A DNA stretch of 20,880 nt, from NCBI GenBank assembly GCA_030640495.1, contig DAOWJH010000104.1, positions 1 through 20,880 of the forward strand, given 5' to 3'. Under the pieces are notes generated by a model. It was not told where the DNA came from and made no database searches. It was given only the letters and a program-made list of their open reading frames with translations. Made by a program: the position numbers and the translations under genes. Below, piece by piece: positions 1 through 7,563 of this stretch (positions within the stretch are counted from its first letter, which is position 1; each line of letters opens with the position of its first letter). This stretch comes from Dehalococcoidia bacterium. GTDB taxonomy: Bacteria > Chloroflexota > Dehalococcoidia > Dehalococcoidales > DAOWJH01.

Positions 1-205
1 CCTGCTGGTCGCGGTATCGCTCTGGCTCCTCCTTATGGCCTACCTTAGCGTTATAGTAGTAGATTCTTACCAACCGACGCTTGTCCAAGAGCTTCTTACC
101 GAGCTTACCAATGTCTATATCAGCTCTATTGAAAAAGCTCTTGAGGGAGTGGTAGAGGATACTACCATCAATGAATATCATTACCCGGTCTAGTGTATCC
201 GTCAT
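1..205 (-). CDS. NYN-domain (PIN-like) protein, N-terminal part, runs off the window
   Basis: This is the first 68 codons of a gene that continues beyond the left edge. The start is ATG at 205, preceded by a GGGGAGGTG ribosome binding site. The protein opens with a hydrophobic strand and the motif IDGSILYHSL (residues 12-21), followed by RIYYYNA near residue 50. That arrangement is typical of NYN/DUF88 (LabA-like) domains, which are PIN-fold metal-dependent RNases. Asp13 matches the first metal-binding Asp of the family. The position usually held by Asn in the DGSN motif is Ile16 here, so catalytic activity is uncertain. The family assignment rests only on the N-terminal half; the remaining acidic residues lie outside the window. 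The role in the cell is unknown. Confidence 0.72.
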   Translation of the reverse strand, partial: MTDTLDRVMIFIDGSILYHSLKSFFNRADIDIGKLGKKLLDKRRLVRIYYYNAKVGHKEEPERYRDQQ

Positions 206-237
206 ACTTCACCTCCCCTTCATGTTGTGTTTTCTCA

Positions 238-266
238 ATTATATAGCCTATTGGGGGTAATTGCGA
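238..266 (-). promoter_or_regulatory. possible promoter of the NYN gene
   Basis: A perfect TATAAT (238-243, minus strand) lies 32 bp upstream of the ATG at 205. The -35 region at the expected distance (261-266) reads TCGCAA, a poor match. The -10 is seen directly; promoter function is inferred. The rest of 267-360 shows no gene and no clear terminator. Confidence 0.35.
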
Positions 267-360
267 ATGAGGAGAGTGGTGTGAGGTGAACAGGGGATAA
301 CCGACAGGTAGGGCGGCAGCCTTTTTGATATAGGAGGTCAAATTCCATTTTTCACTTTTC

Positions 361-663
361 CTATTCTGATGGGGGGTGGAAGCCTATTGCTGGTTTGGGG
401 GGCTCGGCGGCTTCAGTCAGTTTGCCAAACTTGGACTCATATTTGTCCAGATTCAATTTCAGGGCGGAAACCATTCTCTTCATATGGCCGGGGCTAATAA
501 CCACCCGTGCTGTCACCGAGCCAACGGGAGGTGTTATCATCATGAAATCCAGGATGAACTCTTCTTTGGTATGGGTAACGACCATGTTGTTAGCATACAC
601 ACCGCCTCTAAGGTTTTCAGGGAAGGCAACCTTCATTTCTTTTTTGACAGGCTGTTCAGTCAT
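361..663 (-). CDS. DUF3467 family small protein
   Basis: This is a 100-residue soluble protein. The start is placed at ATG 663 because AAAGGAG lies 7 nt upstream; an in-frame ATG at 687 would overlap the end of nrdJ and has no such site. The body matches DUF3467 as I know it: a LRGGVYANN segment near residues 18-26, a strand-rich EEFILDFMMITPP stretch, then ARVVISPGHMKRMVSALK and a helical end. The family has no established biochemical role. It sits 17 bp after nrdJ on the same strand with no terminator between, so it is probably the last gene of the nrdR-nrdJ transcript. Whether that reflects a link to nucleotide metabolism is unknown. The proline-rich tail (about residues 86-100) looks disordered. 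Confidence 0.8.
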   Translation of the reverse strand: MTEQPVKKEMKVAFPENLRGGVYANNMVVTHTKEEFILDFMMITPPVGSVTARVVISPGHMKRMVSALKLNLDKYESKFGKLTEAAEPPKPAIGFHPPSE

Positions 664-680
664 AGTTTTACTCCTTTCAG

Positions 681-3281
681 TTAGCATTTAGTATAGCCGC
701 AGGTGGGGCAGATGAAGCAGCCTTCCTGATAGACGAGCAGGTTGCCACACTCAGGGCACTGCCCGGCCAGGTTTTTGGCTATATCTACACTATGACCACT
801 ATCCTCACCCTTCAAAGCAACATTAAGTATTGAGCTTTCTTCACCATAACCCCTATCAGAGCTTATATGTTTTTCCAGGACGCTGGCAATAGCGTCGGCG
901 CAGGAGAGCACCGCCTTTCCCTCCTCCCAGGCGATGGATGGGCAACGGATACCGCGGAGCTGCCTGACTACCGAGGCGACATCTATCCCTGACCTTAACG
1001 CCAGAGAGATAAGGCGGCAGGTGGCTTCAAGTTGGGCTGAGGCACAGCCGCCAGCCTTGCCCAAGCTGGAGAAAACCTCACATATACCCCGCTCATCAGC
1101 ATTTACGGTTACATAGATATAGCCACAACCAGTAGTTACCCTTTCAGTTACCCCAGAGGTTACCTTTGACCTTCTCCTGGGGGTAAGCCCAGCGCCTTCA
1201 ACCTTTTCCACCTGAGCAGTGCTTAACGGTTGTGCCTCACGGCTTCTATCCCGATAAATAGTTATCCCCTTTAGCCCCAGTTCATAAGCCATCATATAGA
1301 CCTTGGCTATGTCTTCCCTGGTAGCCTCCTGAGGGAAGTTGACTGTTTTAGATACAGCGTTATGAGTTGACTTCTGGAAAGCTGTCTGCATCCTGACATG
1401 CCATTCGGGGGTTATCTCATGAGCGGTGACGAATAATCCTTTGGCTCCATCCGGGACTCCGTCTATATCGCCGAGTTTAGCCCCTGATGCCAGCTGCTGC
1501 ATAAGCTCCTCAGAGTAGAAGCCTTCACGCCTGGCTACTTCCTCAAAATAGGGGTTTACCTCTATTAGCTGGGCACCATCCAGAATATTGTGAATATAGC
1601 TCAGGGCAAAGAGGGGCTCAATGCCACTGGAGCAACCGGCTATTATGCTCAGGGTGCCAGTGGGAGCGATGGTAGTTCTGGTGGCATTTCTTACCTTGAT
1701 GCCTGTGTGCTTATCATCGTAGACACTTCCCTCAAAAGTGGGGAATACCCCTCTTTCTTGCGCCAGCTCTTTAGAGGCTTCAGTCGCATACTTCTGTATT
1801 TTGACCATTACGTCCTCTGCCACTTCCAACGCCTTCTCTGAGTCATAAGGGATACCTAGCTTGATTAGCATATCGGCAAAACCCATCACCCCAAGGCCTA
1901 TTTTTCTGGTTTTCTTGGTCTTCTCAGCTATTTCTGGTAATGGGAATTTATTGACATCAATGACATTATCCAAAAACCTGACGGCAATTTTTACCGTTTT
2001 AGCTAGCTTAGGGTAATCAATCTCAGCGGTTCCATTGGTAGCTCGCAGCATCCTGGCTAGGTTGATGGAGCCCAGGTTACATGATTCGTAGGGGAGGAGG
2101 GGCTGCTCACCGCAAGGGTTAGTGCTTTCAATCTTGCCCAAATGGGGGGTGGGGTTATCCTGATTTATTCGGTCAATGAAGACAACGCCGGGGTCGCCTG
2201 TTTTCCAAGCCATAGCCACTATCTTATCAAATACCTCTTTAGCATTTTTCTTCTTTACCTCTTTAGTGTGCGGATTTACCAGATTATAGTCACTGCCAGC
2301 CTTGAGTGCTTTCATAAATTCAGTGGTTACCGCCACTGAGAGATTGAAGTTAGTAAAGGCAGCAGGGTTATCCTTGGCTTCTATGAAGTTCATAATATCG
2401 GGATGGTCAACACTAAGGATAGCCATGTTTGCTCCACGGCGCATCCCCCCCTGTTTAATAACATCGGTGGCGGTGTCAAAGGCTCGCATGAAGGAGACCG
2501 GACCACTGGCTACACCACCGGTAGAGCCGACCCTATCTTGTTCTGGTCTTAATCTGGAGAAGGAAAATCCGGTGCCGCCACCGCTTTTGTGGATGAGGGC
2601 AGTATTTTTTACGGCATCAAAGATAGACTCCATTGAATCTTCCACGGGAAGGACAAAGCAGGCTGAGAGCTGGCCTAACTCCCTGCCGGCATTCATCAGG
2701 GTGGGGGAGTTGGGCAGGAATTCCAGGTTTGCCATTAACCCGTAGAATTCTTCTTCCCTAGCCTTGACATCTGCCTCAGTGAGTTCAGCAGAGGCAATAG
2801 CCTGGGCCACACGGTGGAACATTTCCTCTGGTGTCTCGGTAACCTGCCCCTGTTTATCTTTCTTTAGATACCTCCTTTCCAGAACACGGAGGGCGTTTTC
2901 ACTCAGATTGACCGGGCCAGCAGTCTTAGCCGCTGGTTTAACCGTGGTTGTCTCCATTTTGGGTTTAACCTCCTCTTTCTGAAGTGGTTCTTTACTGGCC
3001 AGGATTTCTTCCACCATAGCCTGAATTTCAGGCCCGGTGGGCAGGCGTTTCTGTCTACGCTGGGACTTGAGGACAAGGTCTTCCATTCCGGGTAGGGGTT
3101 GCTCGGCTTGGGGCAGGGGTTTGGACTTTTCCAGGCGTTTAATTACCTGACCGGTGAGCTGCTCAATTAGCTCTCTATCAGCCATACCCATAGACTCAGC
3201 GGCGGCAAAGACAGTCCGGGCGATGTGGGTGCGGTTGAGCAGGCTCTGGCTGTTATCTCTTTGACCACGATTATCTGACAC
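681..3281 (-). CDS. nrdJ: class II (adenosylcobalamin-dependent) ribonucleoside reductase
   Basis: Reduces ribonucleotides to deoxyribonucleotides using a thiyl radical generated from adenosylcobalamin, so it works with or without oxygen. 866 residues; GTG start at 3281 with GGAGG 5 nt upstream. Visible motifs: redox Cys208 (LSACFV) and partner Cys401 (ESCNLGS); the active-site NPCGE at 388-392 with radical Cys390 and Glu392; the phosphate-binding loop APTGTLSIIAG at 539-549; a TSCPD-type domain with many Cys at about 710-805; and a C-terminal zinc ribbon (CPEC at 842-845, CPTC at 858-861) ending in Cys866, which probably shuttles electrons from thioredoxin. Residues 14-50 resemble only the second half of an ATP-cone, followed by a Lys/Pro/Glu-rich linker to about residue 125. 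The adjacent upstream nrdR and its NrdR box indicate repression when (d)ATP is high. The long class II form is a confident call. Confidence 0.97.
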   Translation of the reverse strand: MSDNRGQRDNSQSLLNRTHIARTVFAAAESMGMADRELIEQLTGQVIKRLEKSKPLPQAEQPLPGMEDLVLKSQRRQKRLPTGPEIQAMVEEILASKEPLQKEEVKPKMETTTVKPAAKTAGPVNLSENALRVLERRYLKKDKQGQVTETPEEMFHRVAQAIASAELTEADVKAREEEFYGLMANLEFLPNSPTLMNAGRELGQLSACFVLPVEDSMESIFDAVKNTALIHKSGGGTGFSFSRLRPEQDRVGSTGGVASGPVSFMRAFDTATDVIKQGGMRRGANMAILSVDHPDIMNFIEAKDNPAAFTNFNLSVAVTTEFMKALKAGSDYNLVNPHTKEVKKKNAKEVFDKIVAMAWKTGDPGVVFIDRINQDNPTPHLGKIESTNPCGEQPLLPYESCNLGSINLARMLRATNGTAEIDYPKLAKTVKIAVRFLDNVIDVNKFPLPEIAEKTKKTRKIGLGVMGFADMLIKLGIPYDSEKALEVAEDVMVKIQKYATEASKELAQERGVFPTFEGSVYDDKHTGIKVRNATRTTIAPTGTLSIIAGCSSGIEPLFALSYIHNILDGAQLIEVNPYFEEVARREGFYSEELMQQLASGAKLGDIDGVPDGAKGLFVTAHEITPEWHVRMQTAFQKSTHNAVSKTVNFPQEATREDIAKVYMMAYELGLKGITIYRDRSREAQPLSTAQVEKVEGAGLTPRRRSKVTSGVTERVTTGCGYIYVTVNADERGICEVFSSLGKAGGCASAQLEATCRLISLALRSGIDVASVVRQLRGIRCPSIAWEEGKAVLSCADAIASVLEKHISSDRGYGEESSILNVALKGEDSGHSVDIAKNLAGQCPECGNLLVYQEGCFICPTCGYTKC

Positions 3282-3342
3282 AGTATCCTCCAGATTCAGT
3301 ATTTCTTTATATTTTTGCTTGCTTACCGGGCTTAGCTTGTGT

Positions 3343-3882
3343 TCATTGGCGACTTTTTCTACGGTTTTTGGCCAGTTTCTTTAATCTGTTGTCGGGGAGG
3401 AGGGGTAATTGACCAGCAGGTTGAGGTGCTTCAGCATCAGCACTGAGCAGGGTATCTACCTCCTGTTTCAGGGCAGTGATGTCGGTAAACTCCCGGTAGA
3501 CGCTGGCAAAGCGGATATAGGCAATGTAATCCAGGCTCTTTAACCTTGCCATTACCATGTCGCCGATGACGGCGCTGGGTATCTCTGCCTTACCCAAGTG
3601 GTAAAGCTCAGCCTCTATATCATCGGCAAGTCTATCCACAGTATCACTGGGTAGTGGTCGTTTTTCACAAGCCTTGCGAATGCCGGTCAGCAGTTTATGC
3701 TGGTTAAACTCTTCACGTCTCTCGTCTTTCTTAATCACGAACAGGTTGGTTGGCTGTAATCGCTCATAGGTGGTGAAACGGGAGCTGCAGCTTAAGCACT
3801 GGCGGCGTCGGCGTATGCCCTCATTCACATTACGAGAGTCTATAACCTTGGAGTCATGATAGCCACAATAGGGACAGTCCAC
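3343..3882 (-). CDS. nrdR: transcriptional repressor NrdR
   Basis: A dATP/ATP-sensing repressor of ribonucleotide reductase genes. Starting at GTG 3882 the protein begins M-D-C-P-Y-C-G, exactly the family start, and GGAG lies 7 nt upstream. Longer in-frame versions are unlikely: an ATG at 3900 has no ribosome binding site, and a TTG at 3945 is the -35 box itself. The zinc ribbon uses CPYC (residues 3-6) and CLSC about 27 residues later; the ATP-cone follows from VIKKDERREEFNQHKL to the YREF region. The last 40 or so residues are an Ala/Pro- and Lys-rich extension, making it about 179 residues against a usual ~150. It lies 61 bp upstream of nrdJ, same strand, and should control that gene and itself through the box at 3923-3938. 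Confidence 0.95.
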   Translation of the reverse strand: MDCPYCGYHDSKVIDSRNVNEGIRRRRQCLSCSSRFTTYERLQPTNLFVIKKDERREEFNQHKLLTGIRKACEKRPLPSDTVDRLADDIEAELYHLGKAEIPSAVIGDMVMARLKSLDYIAYIRFASVYREFTDITALKQEVDTLLSADAEAPQPAGQLPLLPDNRLKKLAKNRRKSRQ

Positions 3883-3916
3883 AGCGAAACTCCACACCAT
3901 ATAGTATAGGAAGGCT

Positions 3917-3945
3917 ATATTACCACAATATATAGTGTTTGTCAA
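3917..3945 (-). promoter_or_regulatory. promoter of the nrdR-nrdJ operon (TTGACA, 17 bp, extended -10)
   Basis: On the minus strand, TTGACA (3945-3940) is followed after 17 bp by TAATAT (3922-3917). A TG one base before the hexamer makes an extended -10. The predicted transcript start is near 3910, about 28 nt before the nrdR GTG. Function is inferred from matches to the sigma-70 consensus. Confidence 0.7.
3923..3938 (-). promoter_or_regulatory. NrdR box
   Basis: The 16-mer ACACTATATATTGTGG fits the NrdR-box consensus as I remember it (acaCwAtATaTwGtgt) at nearly every position. It fills almost the whole spacer between the -35 and -10, so a bound repressor would exclude RNA polymerase. NrdR boxes usually come in pairs; a weaker partner (CTATACTATATGGTGT, 3894-3909) lies downstream with a 29-bp centre-to-centre distance. 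Confidence 0.75.
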
Positions 3946-3962
3946 GCTTTTTAAGAAACAAG

Positions 3963-3995
3963 AAGGCTGTAGGGCAGTAGAGCACCTACAGCCTT
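3963..3995 (-). terminator. rho-independent terminator after ftsZ
   Basis: A perfect 11-bp inverted repeat (AAGGCTGTAGG / CCTACAGCCTT) with an 11-nt loop is followed on the minus strand by CTTGTTTCTT. It sits between the ftsZ stop and the nrdR promoter, so it should end the division transcript. The U tract is imperfect. Confidence 0.7.
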
Positions 3996-4041
3996 TCCGC
4001 TAATCTCAGGTTCTCATATTAAGGTGATTCCCCCGAGAGCT

Positions 4042-5172
4042 TTAACGAATTGGAGTGTGTAGGGGTGTCTTAACAAGTTGAGTTTGCGCAGTTATTGCCT
4101 GGCGACGGTGACTGAACAGGGGGCGACGCAAGAATGAAGGAACATCCAGTTCTTCCTCGCCCTTCAAGCCTCTAAGGAGTTGTGTAAACTCGTCTTCCCT
4201 GCCAACACCGACCTCTCCTGTCTTGGACATGAATCCGGTGGCGATCAGGGTAATCCTCACCTCGTTATTCATAGTGGGGTCATAAGCCACGCCAAAGATG
4301 ATGTTAGCCTCGGGGTCAACAGCCTCCTTGATTACCTGGGCGGCTTCATTAACTTCAACCAGGGTAAGGCTACTACCGCCAACAATGTTGAATAATACCC
4401 CTTTTGACCCTTCAATGGAAACGTCTAATAATGGGCTAGCTAAGGCCTCCTTAGCTGCATCCGCAGCTCGGTTTTTACCTGAACCGATGCCTATGGACAT
4501 CCAAGCTGGACCGGCATCCTTCATCACCGCCTTGACATCAGCAAAGTCAAGGTTAATCAGCCCGGGGGCAGTGATAACTTCAGAGATAGCCTGGACACCG
4601 TGTCTTAATACGTCATCGGTTAGCTTAAAGGCGTTATCCACGCCCATCTTCTGGTCACAGAGGTCGAGCAGGCGGTCATTGGGGATAATGATAAGGGTGT
4701 CAGCCTTGCCTAGCAAGCGGGCAATACCCTCTTCTGCCACCTGGCAGCGGTGGATGCCTTCAAAAGAGAATGGTCTGGTAACTACGGCAATAGTCAGGGC
4801 TCCACTCTGCTTAGCTATTTCAGCCACGATAGGGACAGCCCCAGTGCCAGTACCACCGCCCATACCGCAGGTGATAAACACCATATCAGCCCCTGAGACG
4901 AGCTCCTTAAGTTCGTCGCGGCTCTCCTCAGCTGCTTTCTGACCCATGGCATGGTCACCGCCCACGCCCAATCCCTTGGTAAGCTTCTCTCCAAGCTGGA
5001 TGCGGGCTGGGGCTTCGGTAATAGCCAGGGATTGGGCATCAGTATTCATGGCAGTGAATTCCACGCCTTGAATGTCTTCTCTAACCATACGGGTTATAGC
5101 ATTGCAGCCACCACCACCTAGGCCAATAACCTTAATCCTGGCTGGGTTTGGAACAAAACTTGTTTTTGCCAT
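4042..5172 (-). CDS. ftsZ: cell division protein FtsZ
   Basis: Tubulin-like GTPase that forms the cytokinetic ring. 376 residues; ATG at 5172 with AAGGAGG upstream. The nucleotide-binding N-terminus has GLGGGGCNA (17-25) and the tubulin signature GGGTGTG (105-111). The T7 loop NLDFADV (207-213) carries the catalytic Asp residues that complete the GTPase site of the neighbouring subunit. The C-terminal core ends near residue 315, followed by a short linker of about 27 residues and the conserved tail peptide LDVPSFLRRP (342-351), the docking site for FtsA. A further basic tail of about 25 residues extends past that peptide. The gene follows ftsA by 31 bp and is the last of the mraZ-rsmH-ftsA-ftsZ group. 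Confidence 0.98.
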   Translation of the reverse strand: MAKTSFVPNPARIKVIGLGGGGCNAITRMVREDIQGVEFTAMNTDAQSLAITEAPARIQLGEKLTKGLGVGGDHAMGQKAAEESRDELKELVSGADMVFITCGMGGGTGTGAVPIVAEIAKQSGALTIAVVTRPFSFEGIHRCQVAEEGIARLLGKADTLIIIPNDRLLDLCDQKMGVDNAFKLTDDVLRHGVQAISEVITAPGLINLDFADVKAVMKDAGPAWMSIGIGSGKNRAADAAKEALASPLLDVSIEGSKGVLFNIVGGSSLTLVEVNEAAQVIKEAVDPEANIIFGVAYDPTMNNEVRITLIATGFMSKTGEVGVGREDEFTQLLRGLKGEEELDVPSFLRRPLFSHRRQAITAQTQLVKTPLHTPIR

Positions 5173-5203
5173 TTCCTCCTCCTTTCTTTACCGCCTTTAA
5201 TGT

Positions 5204-6421
5204 TTAGCGGAACAGATTCTTAATTCGGGAAACTAGGCGCCATAGACCTGCGCCAAATCTTCTAGTTTGCCAAGCCTGTGTGTCTTCGTGCCTTGCCCCC
5301 CAGAGCAGAAGACCAACACTGGTGGCATATGCCGGGTCGCGAAGAGCATCGGTGATACCATGGACACTGGTAGGAACGCCTACCCTTACCGAGAGTTGTG
5401 TTATATCACACCCCAGTGCTTCTATGCCAGAAAGGTTAGCGCTACCCCCGGTGAGTACCAAGCCAGCCGGGACTAGTGTTTCATATTCAGAGCGTGGTAG
5501 CTCGAGGAGGATAAGCCTTATGATTTCCTCAACCCGGGCTCTGATAATGTCACACAAGTCTTGATAGGAGACCCCGTGTCCATCCTGTGATATTGTGCCG
5601 ATAGTTTCTGCTTTACTTTCGTAAACTGGCATGACACTGCCATACCGCTTCTTCATCTGCTCAGCCACATCAAATGGCAGCCCCAAACCGATAGCCACAT
5701 CTCTGGTGATTTGATAACCAGCCACAGGTAAAATAGAGGTGTGCCAGATGCTTCCGTCTTTGAAAACGGCGATATCCGTAGTTCCGCCACCTATATCGGC
5801 TAATACAACCCCTACTTGCTTCTCATCGTCGGTCAATACTGCCTCACTGCTGGCTAAAGGCTCAAGGACGAGGCCATCAATATCTATACCAGTGCCACGG
5901 ATACACTTCACCAGGTTCTGGACAGAGGTTACGGCGGCAGTAATGACATGTGTTTCTACATCTAGCCTGAAGCCATGCATTCCTACCGGGTTCTTGACTC
6001 CTACCTGACCATCAACGGCATAACCCCGAGGGATAACATGGAGCAGCCTTCTGTCACTAGGGGTTTTGACGCTTTGGGCACATTGAAGCACTCGCCTCAG
6101 GTCATCCGGTCGCACCAGCCGGTCATTACGGGTAATGGCTACCACCCCCCGGTTATTCAGCGAGCTGACATGCCTACCGGTTACGCCGACATAGGCTGAC
6201 TCTACCTTATAGTTGCTGGCTTGCTCTGCCTTTTTCACCGACTCACGAATTGACTCCTTGGCGTCGCTGATGTTGACTACCAGACCTTTGTGTAACCCCT
6301 CAGAGGGGGTAACGCCTACTCCGGCAACTCGGATACCACCCCCATCATTTACCTCAGCTATAGTAGTGCATATCTTAGTAGTACCAACATCAATAGAAGT
6401 TAAAATAGTCCGCCTTTTCAT
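5204..6421 (-). CDS. ftsA: cell division protein FtsA
   Basis: Actin-like ATPase that tethers FtsZ filaments to the membrane. 405 residues; ATG at 6421 with AAGGAGGG 5 nt upstream. The actin-fold phosphate loops are DVGTTKI (11-17) and DIGGGTTDIAVF (209-220); the adenosine motif is LTGGSANLSG (323-332). The FtsA-specific 1C domain spans roughly 84-165. The last 16 residues (390-405, GAGLWRLVSRIKNLFR) form an amphipathic, Trp/Leu/Arg-rich helix of the membrane-targeting kind. FtsA therefore looks fully functional although the peptidoglycan synthesis genes usually nearby are missing. It is co-directional with ftsZ. Confidence 0.97.
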   Translation of the reverse strand: MKRRTILTSIDVGTTKICTTIAEVNDGGGIRVAGVGVTPSEGLHKGLVVNISDAKESIRESVKKAEQASNYKVESAYVGVTGRHVSSLNNRGVVAITRNDRLVRPDDLRRVLQCAQSVKTPSDRRLLHVIPRGYAVDGQVGVKNPVGMHGFRLDVETHVITAAVTSVQNLVKCIRGTGIDIDGLVLEPLASSEAVLTDDEKQVGVVLADIGGGTTDIAVFKDGSIWHTSILPVAGYQITRDVAIGLGLPFDVAEQMKKRYGSVMPVYESKAETIGTISQDGHGVSYQDLCDIIRARVEEIIRLILLELPRSEYETLVPAGLVLTGGSANLSGIEALGCDITQLSVRVGVPTSVHGITDALRDPAYATSVGLLLWGARHEDTQAWQTRRFGAGLWRLVSRIKNLFR

Positions 6422-6471
6422 CTACTCCCTCCTTATTAGCTAGATTCTGCCCCTTTGCCTCATATTAATTT

Positions 6472-6493
6472 TTACACTTTTAGTCTCCTCCTT
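6472..6493 (-). promoter_or_regulatory. orphan Shine-Dalgarno with a start-stop codon pair in the rsmH-ftsA gap
   Basis: In the 105-bp gap upstream of ftsA, the minus strand reads AAGGAGGAG (6493-6485), 7 nt, then GTG TAA (6477-6472). A strong ribosome binding site thus leads only to a start immediately followed by a stop. It may be a relic of a lost gene or a chance match; ftsA has its own separate site 60 bp further on. Confidence 0.35.
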
Positions 6494-6526
6494 AGCAGTC
6501 TTAAATTTTTTATCTAACCCAAAGCA

Positions 6527-7552
6527 CTAAAAAGCCCTTCGGTTTTTTAGTAAATTTGAACCCATCACCCCAGCCTTAACCATAGGCGGGGGAAATGCGT
6601 TTTTCAGCCAGGCTAAATTATCCTGAGTATCAATGCGCTTAGCCGTTCTCAATTTAGCACTACGGCTGCGCGGATTGAGCTGAACCTCAGCCGGCGAAGG
6701 AGTGATAACCTTTTTATTAATTAGCTGCAGGGAGGCGGTATGCTGGCAAATACAGGCAGGTGTACCTGGTGGACAAATACAGTCCCTTGATTCCTGGTGC
6801 ATGAATTGTTTCACTATGCGGTCTTCAAGAGAGTGATAGCTAATAACAACCAGCCTACCGTCAAACCCGAGGAGGTTAATCGCCTGTTTTAGAGCTGCTT
6901 CCAGGTGCTCAAGTTCGTGGTTAACCGCTATTCGTAGCGCCTGAAAGGTTCTAGTAGCCGGGTGGATTCTACCCCTTCTAGTTCCGACAGCTTGCTCTAT
7001 CGTCTGAGCCAGTTGCAGGGTGGTCCTTATCGGACGTTCCTGTACAATATGGCGGGCTATTTGATGGCTGTAGCCTTCTTCACCATATATTTTTATCAGG
7101 CGAGCTAGTTTAGCTTCAGAGGAGGTATTAATGATATCGGCAGCGGTAACCTCTTGGCTGGGACTGAAACGCATGTCCAAAGGTGCGTCATGCTGGAAGC
7201 TGAAACCACGACCATTGCTATTAAGCTGAAGGGAAGAAAGCCCTAAATCAAATAAAATGCCATGCACTGGAGAAAAGTCATGTTTAAGACAAATAGCCTG
7301 TAAATTAACAAAGTTTTCATTAACCAGGAGAATTGAGCCGCTATAGGCATCAAGCCTGGCTTTGGCTATTTTTATAGCTTCTGGGTCAGCATCAATGCCC
7401 AATAATTGTCCGCCGGGTGAGCTTTGGTCTAAAATGGCGGCGGCGTGCCCCCCACCGCCGAGGGTACAATCAACATAGCGACCCCCGACTTGGACAGCGA
7501 GTGCCTCCACGGTCTCTTGGAGTAGAACCGGGACATGAGTAGGGACTAACAT
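6527..7552 (-). CDS. rsmH: 16S rRNA (cytosine(1402)-N4)-methyltransferase RsmH
   Basis: SAM-dependent methyltransferase (formerly MraW) that makes N4-methyl-C1402 in the decoding centre of 16S rRNA. The start is placed at ATG 7552 (341 residues, MLVPTHVPVLL), because GAGGAG lies 7 nt upstream and this gives the family's usual N-terminus. An upstream in-frame ATG at 7597 would overlap mraZ by 34 bp. Motifs: SAM loop DCTLGGGGHA (about 28-37), GIDADPEA (52-59), DLGLSS (102-107), HPATRTFQALRIAVN (197-211) and SYHSLEDR (238-245), then a Cys-rich CICPPGTPACIC insert and the RSRSAKLR end. It begins 11 bp after mraZ, the standard order at the head of division clusters. Confidence 0.96.
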   Translation of the reverse strand: MLVPTHVPVLLQETVEALAVQVGGRYVDCTLGGGGHAAAILDQSSPGGQLLGIDADPEAIKIAKARLDAYSGSILLVNENFVNLQAICLKHDFSPVHGILFDLGLSSLQLNSNGRGFSFQHDAPLDMRFSPSQEVTAADIINTSSEAKLARLIKIYGEEGYSHQIARHIVQERPIRTTLQLAQTIEQAVGTRRGRIHPATRTFQALRIAVNHELEHLEAALKQAINLLGFDGRLVVISYHSLEDRIVKQFMHQESRDCICPPGTPACICQHTASLQLINKKVITPSPAEVQLNPRSRSAKLRTAKRIDTQDNLAWLKNAFPPPMVKAGVMGSNLLKNRRAF

Positions 7553-7563
7553 CTCTAGGCTCC

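Noticed and set aside
376..691. Two plus-strand frames over the DUF3467 gene
   Set aside because: The minus-strand DUF3467 reading has a good start site and family match; the plus frames have neither.
2302..2745. 147-codon plus-strand frame antisense to nrdJ
   Set aside because: Shadow of a strongly conserved nrdJ region; no protein family resemblance.
3883..3945. Upstream TTG or ATG starts for nrdR
   Set aside because: TTG 3945 is the -35 box, ATG 3900 has no ribosome binding site; GTG 3882 has GGAG and gives the canonical MDCPYCG start.
4298..4942. 214-codon plus-strand frame antisense to ftsZ
   Set aside because: It lies wholly within the clearly real ftsZ, has a low-complexity Ser/Ala/Pro composition, no recognisable domain and no ribosome binding site considered convincing.
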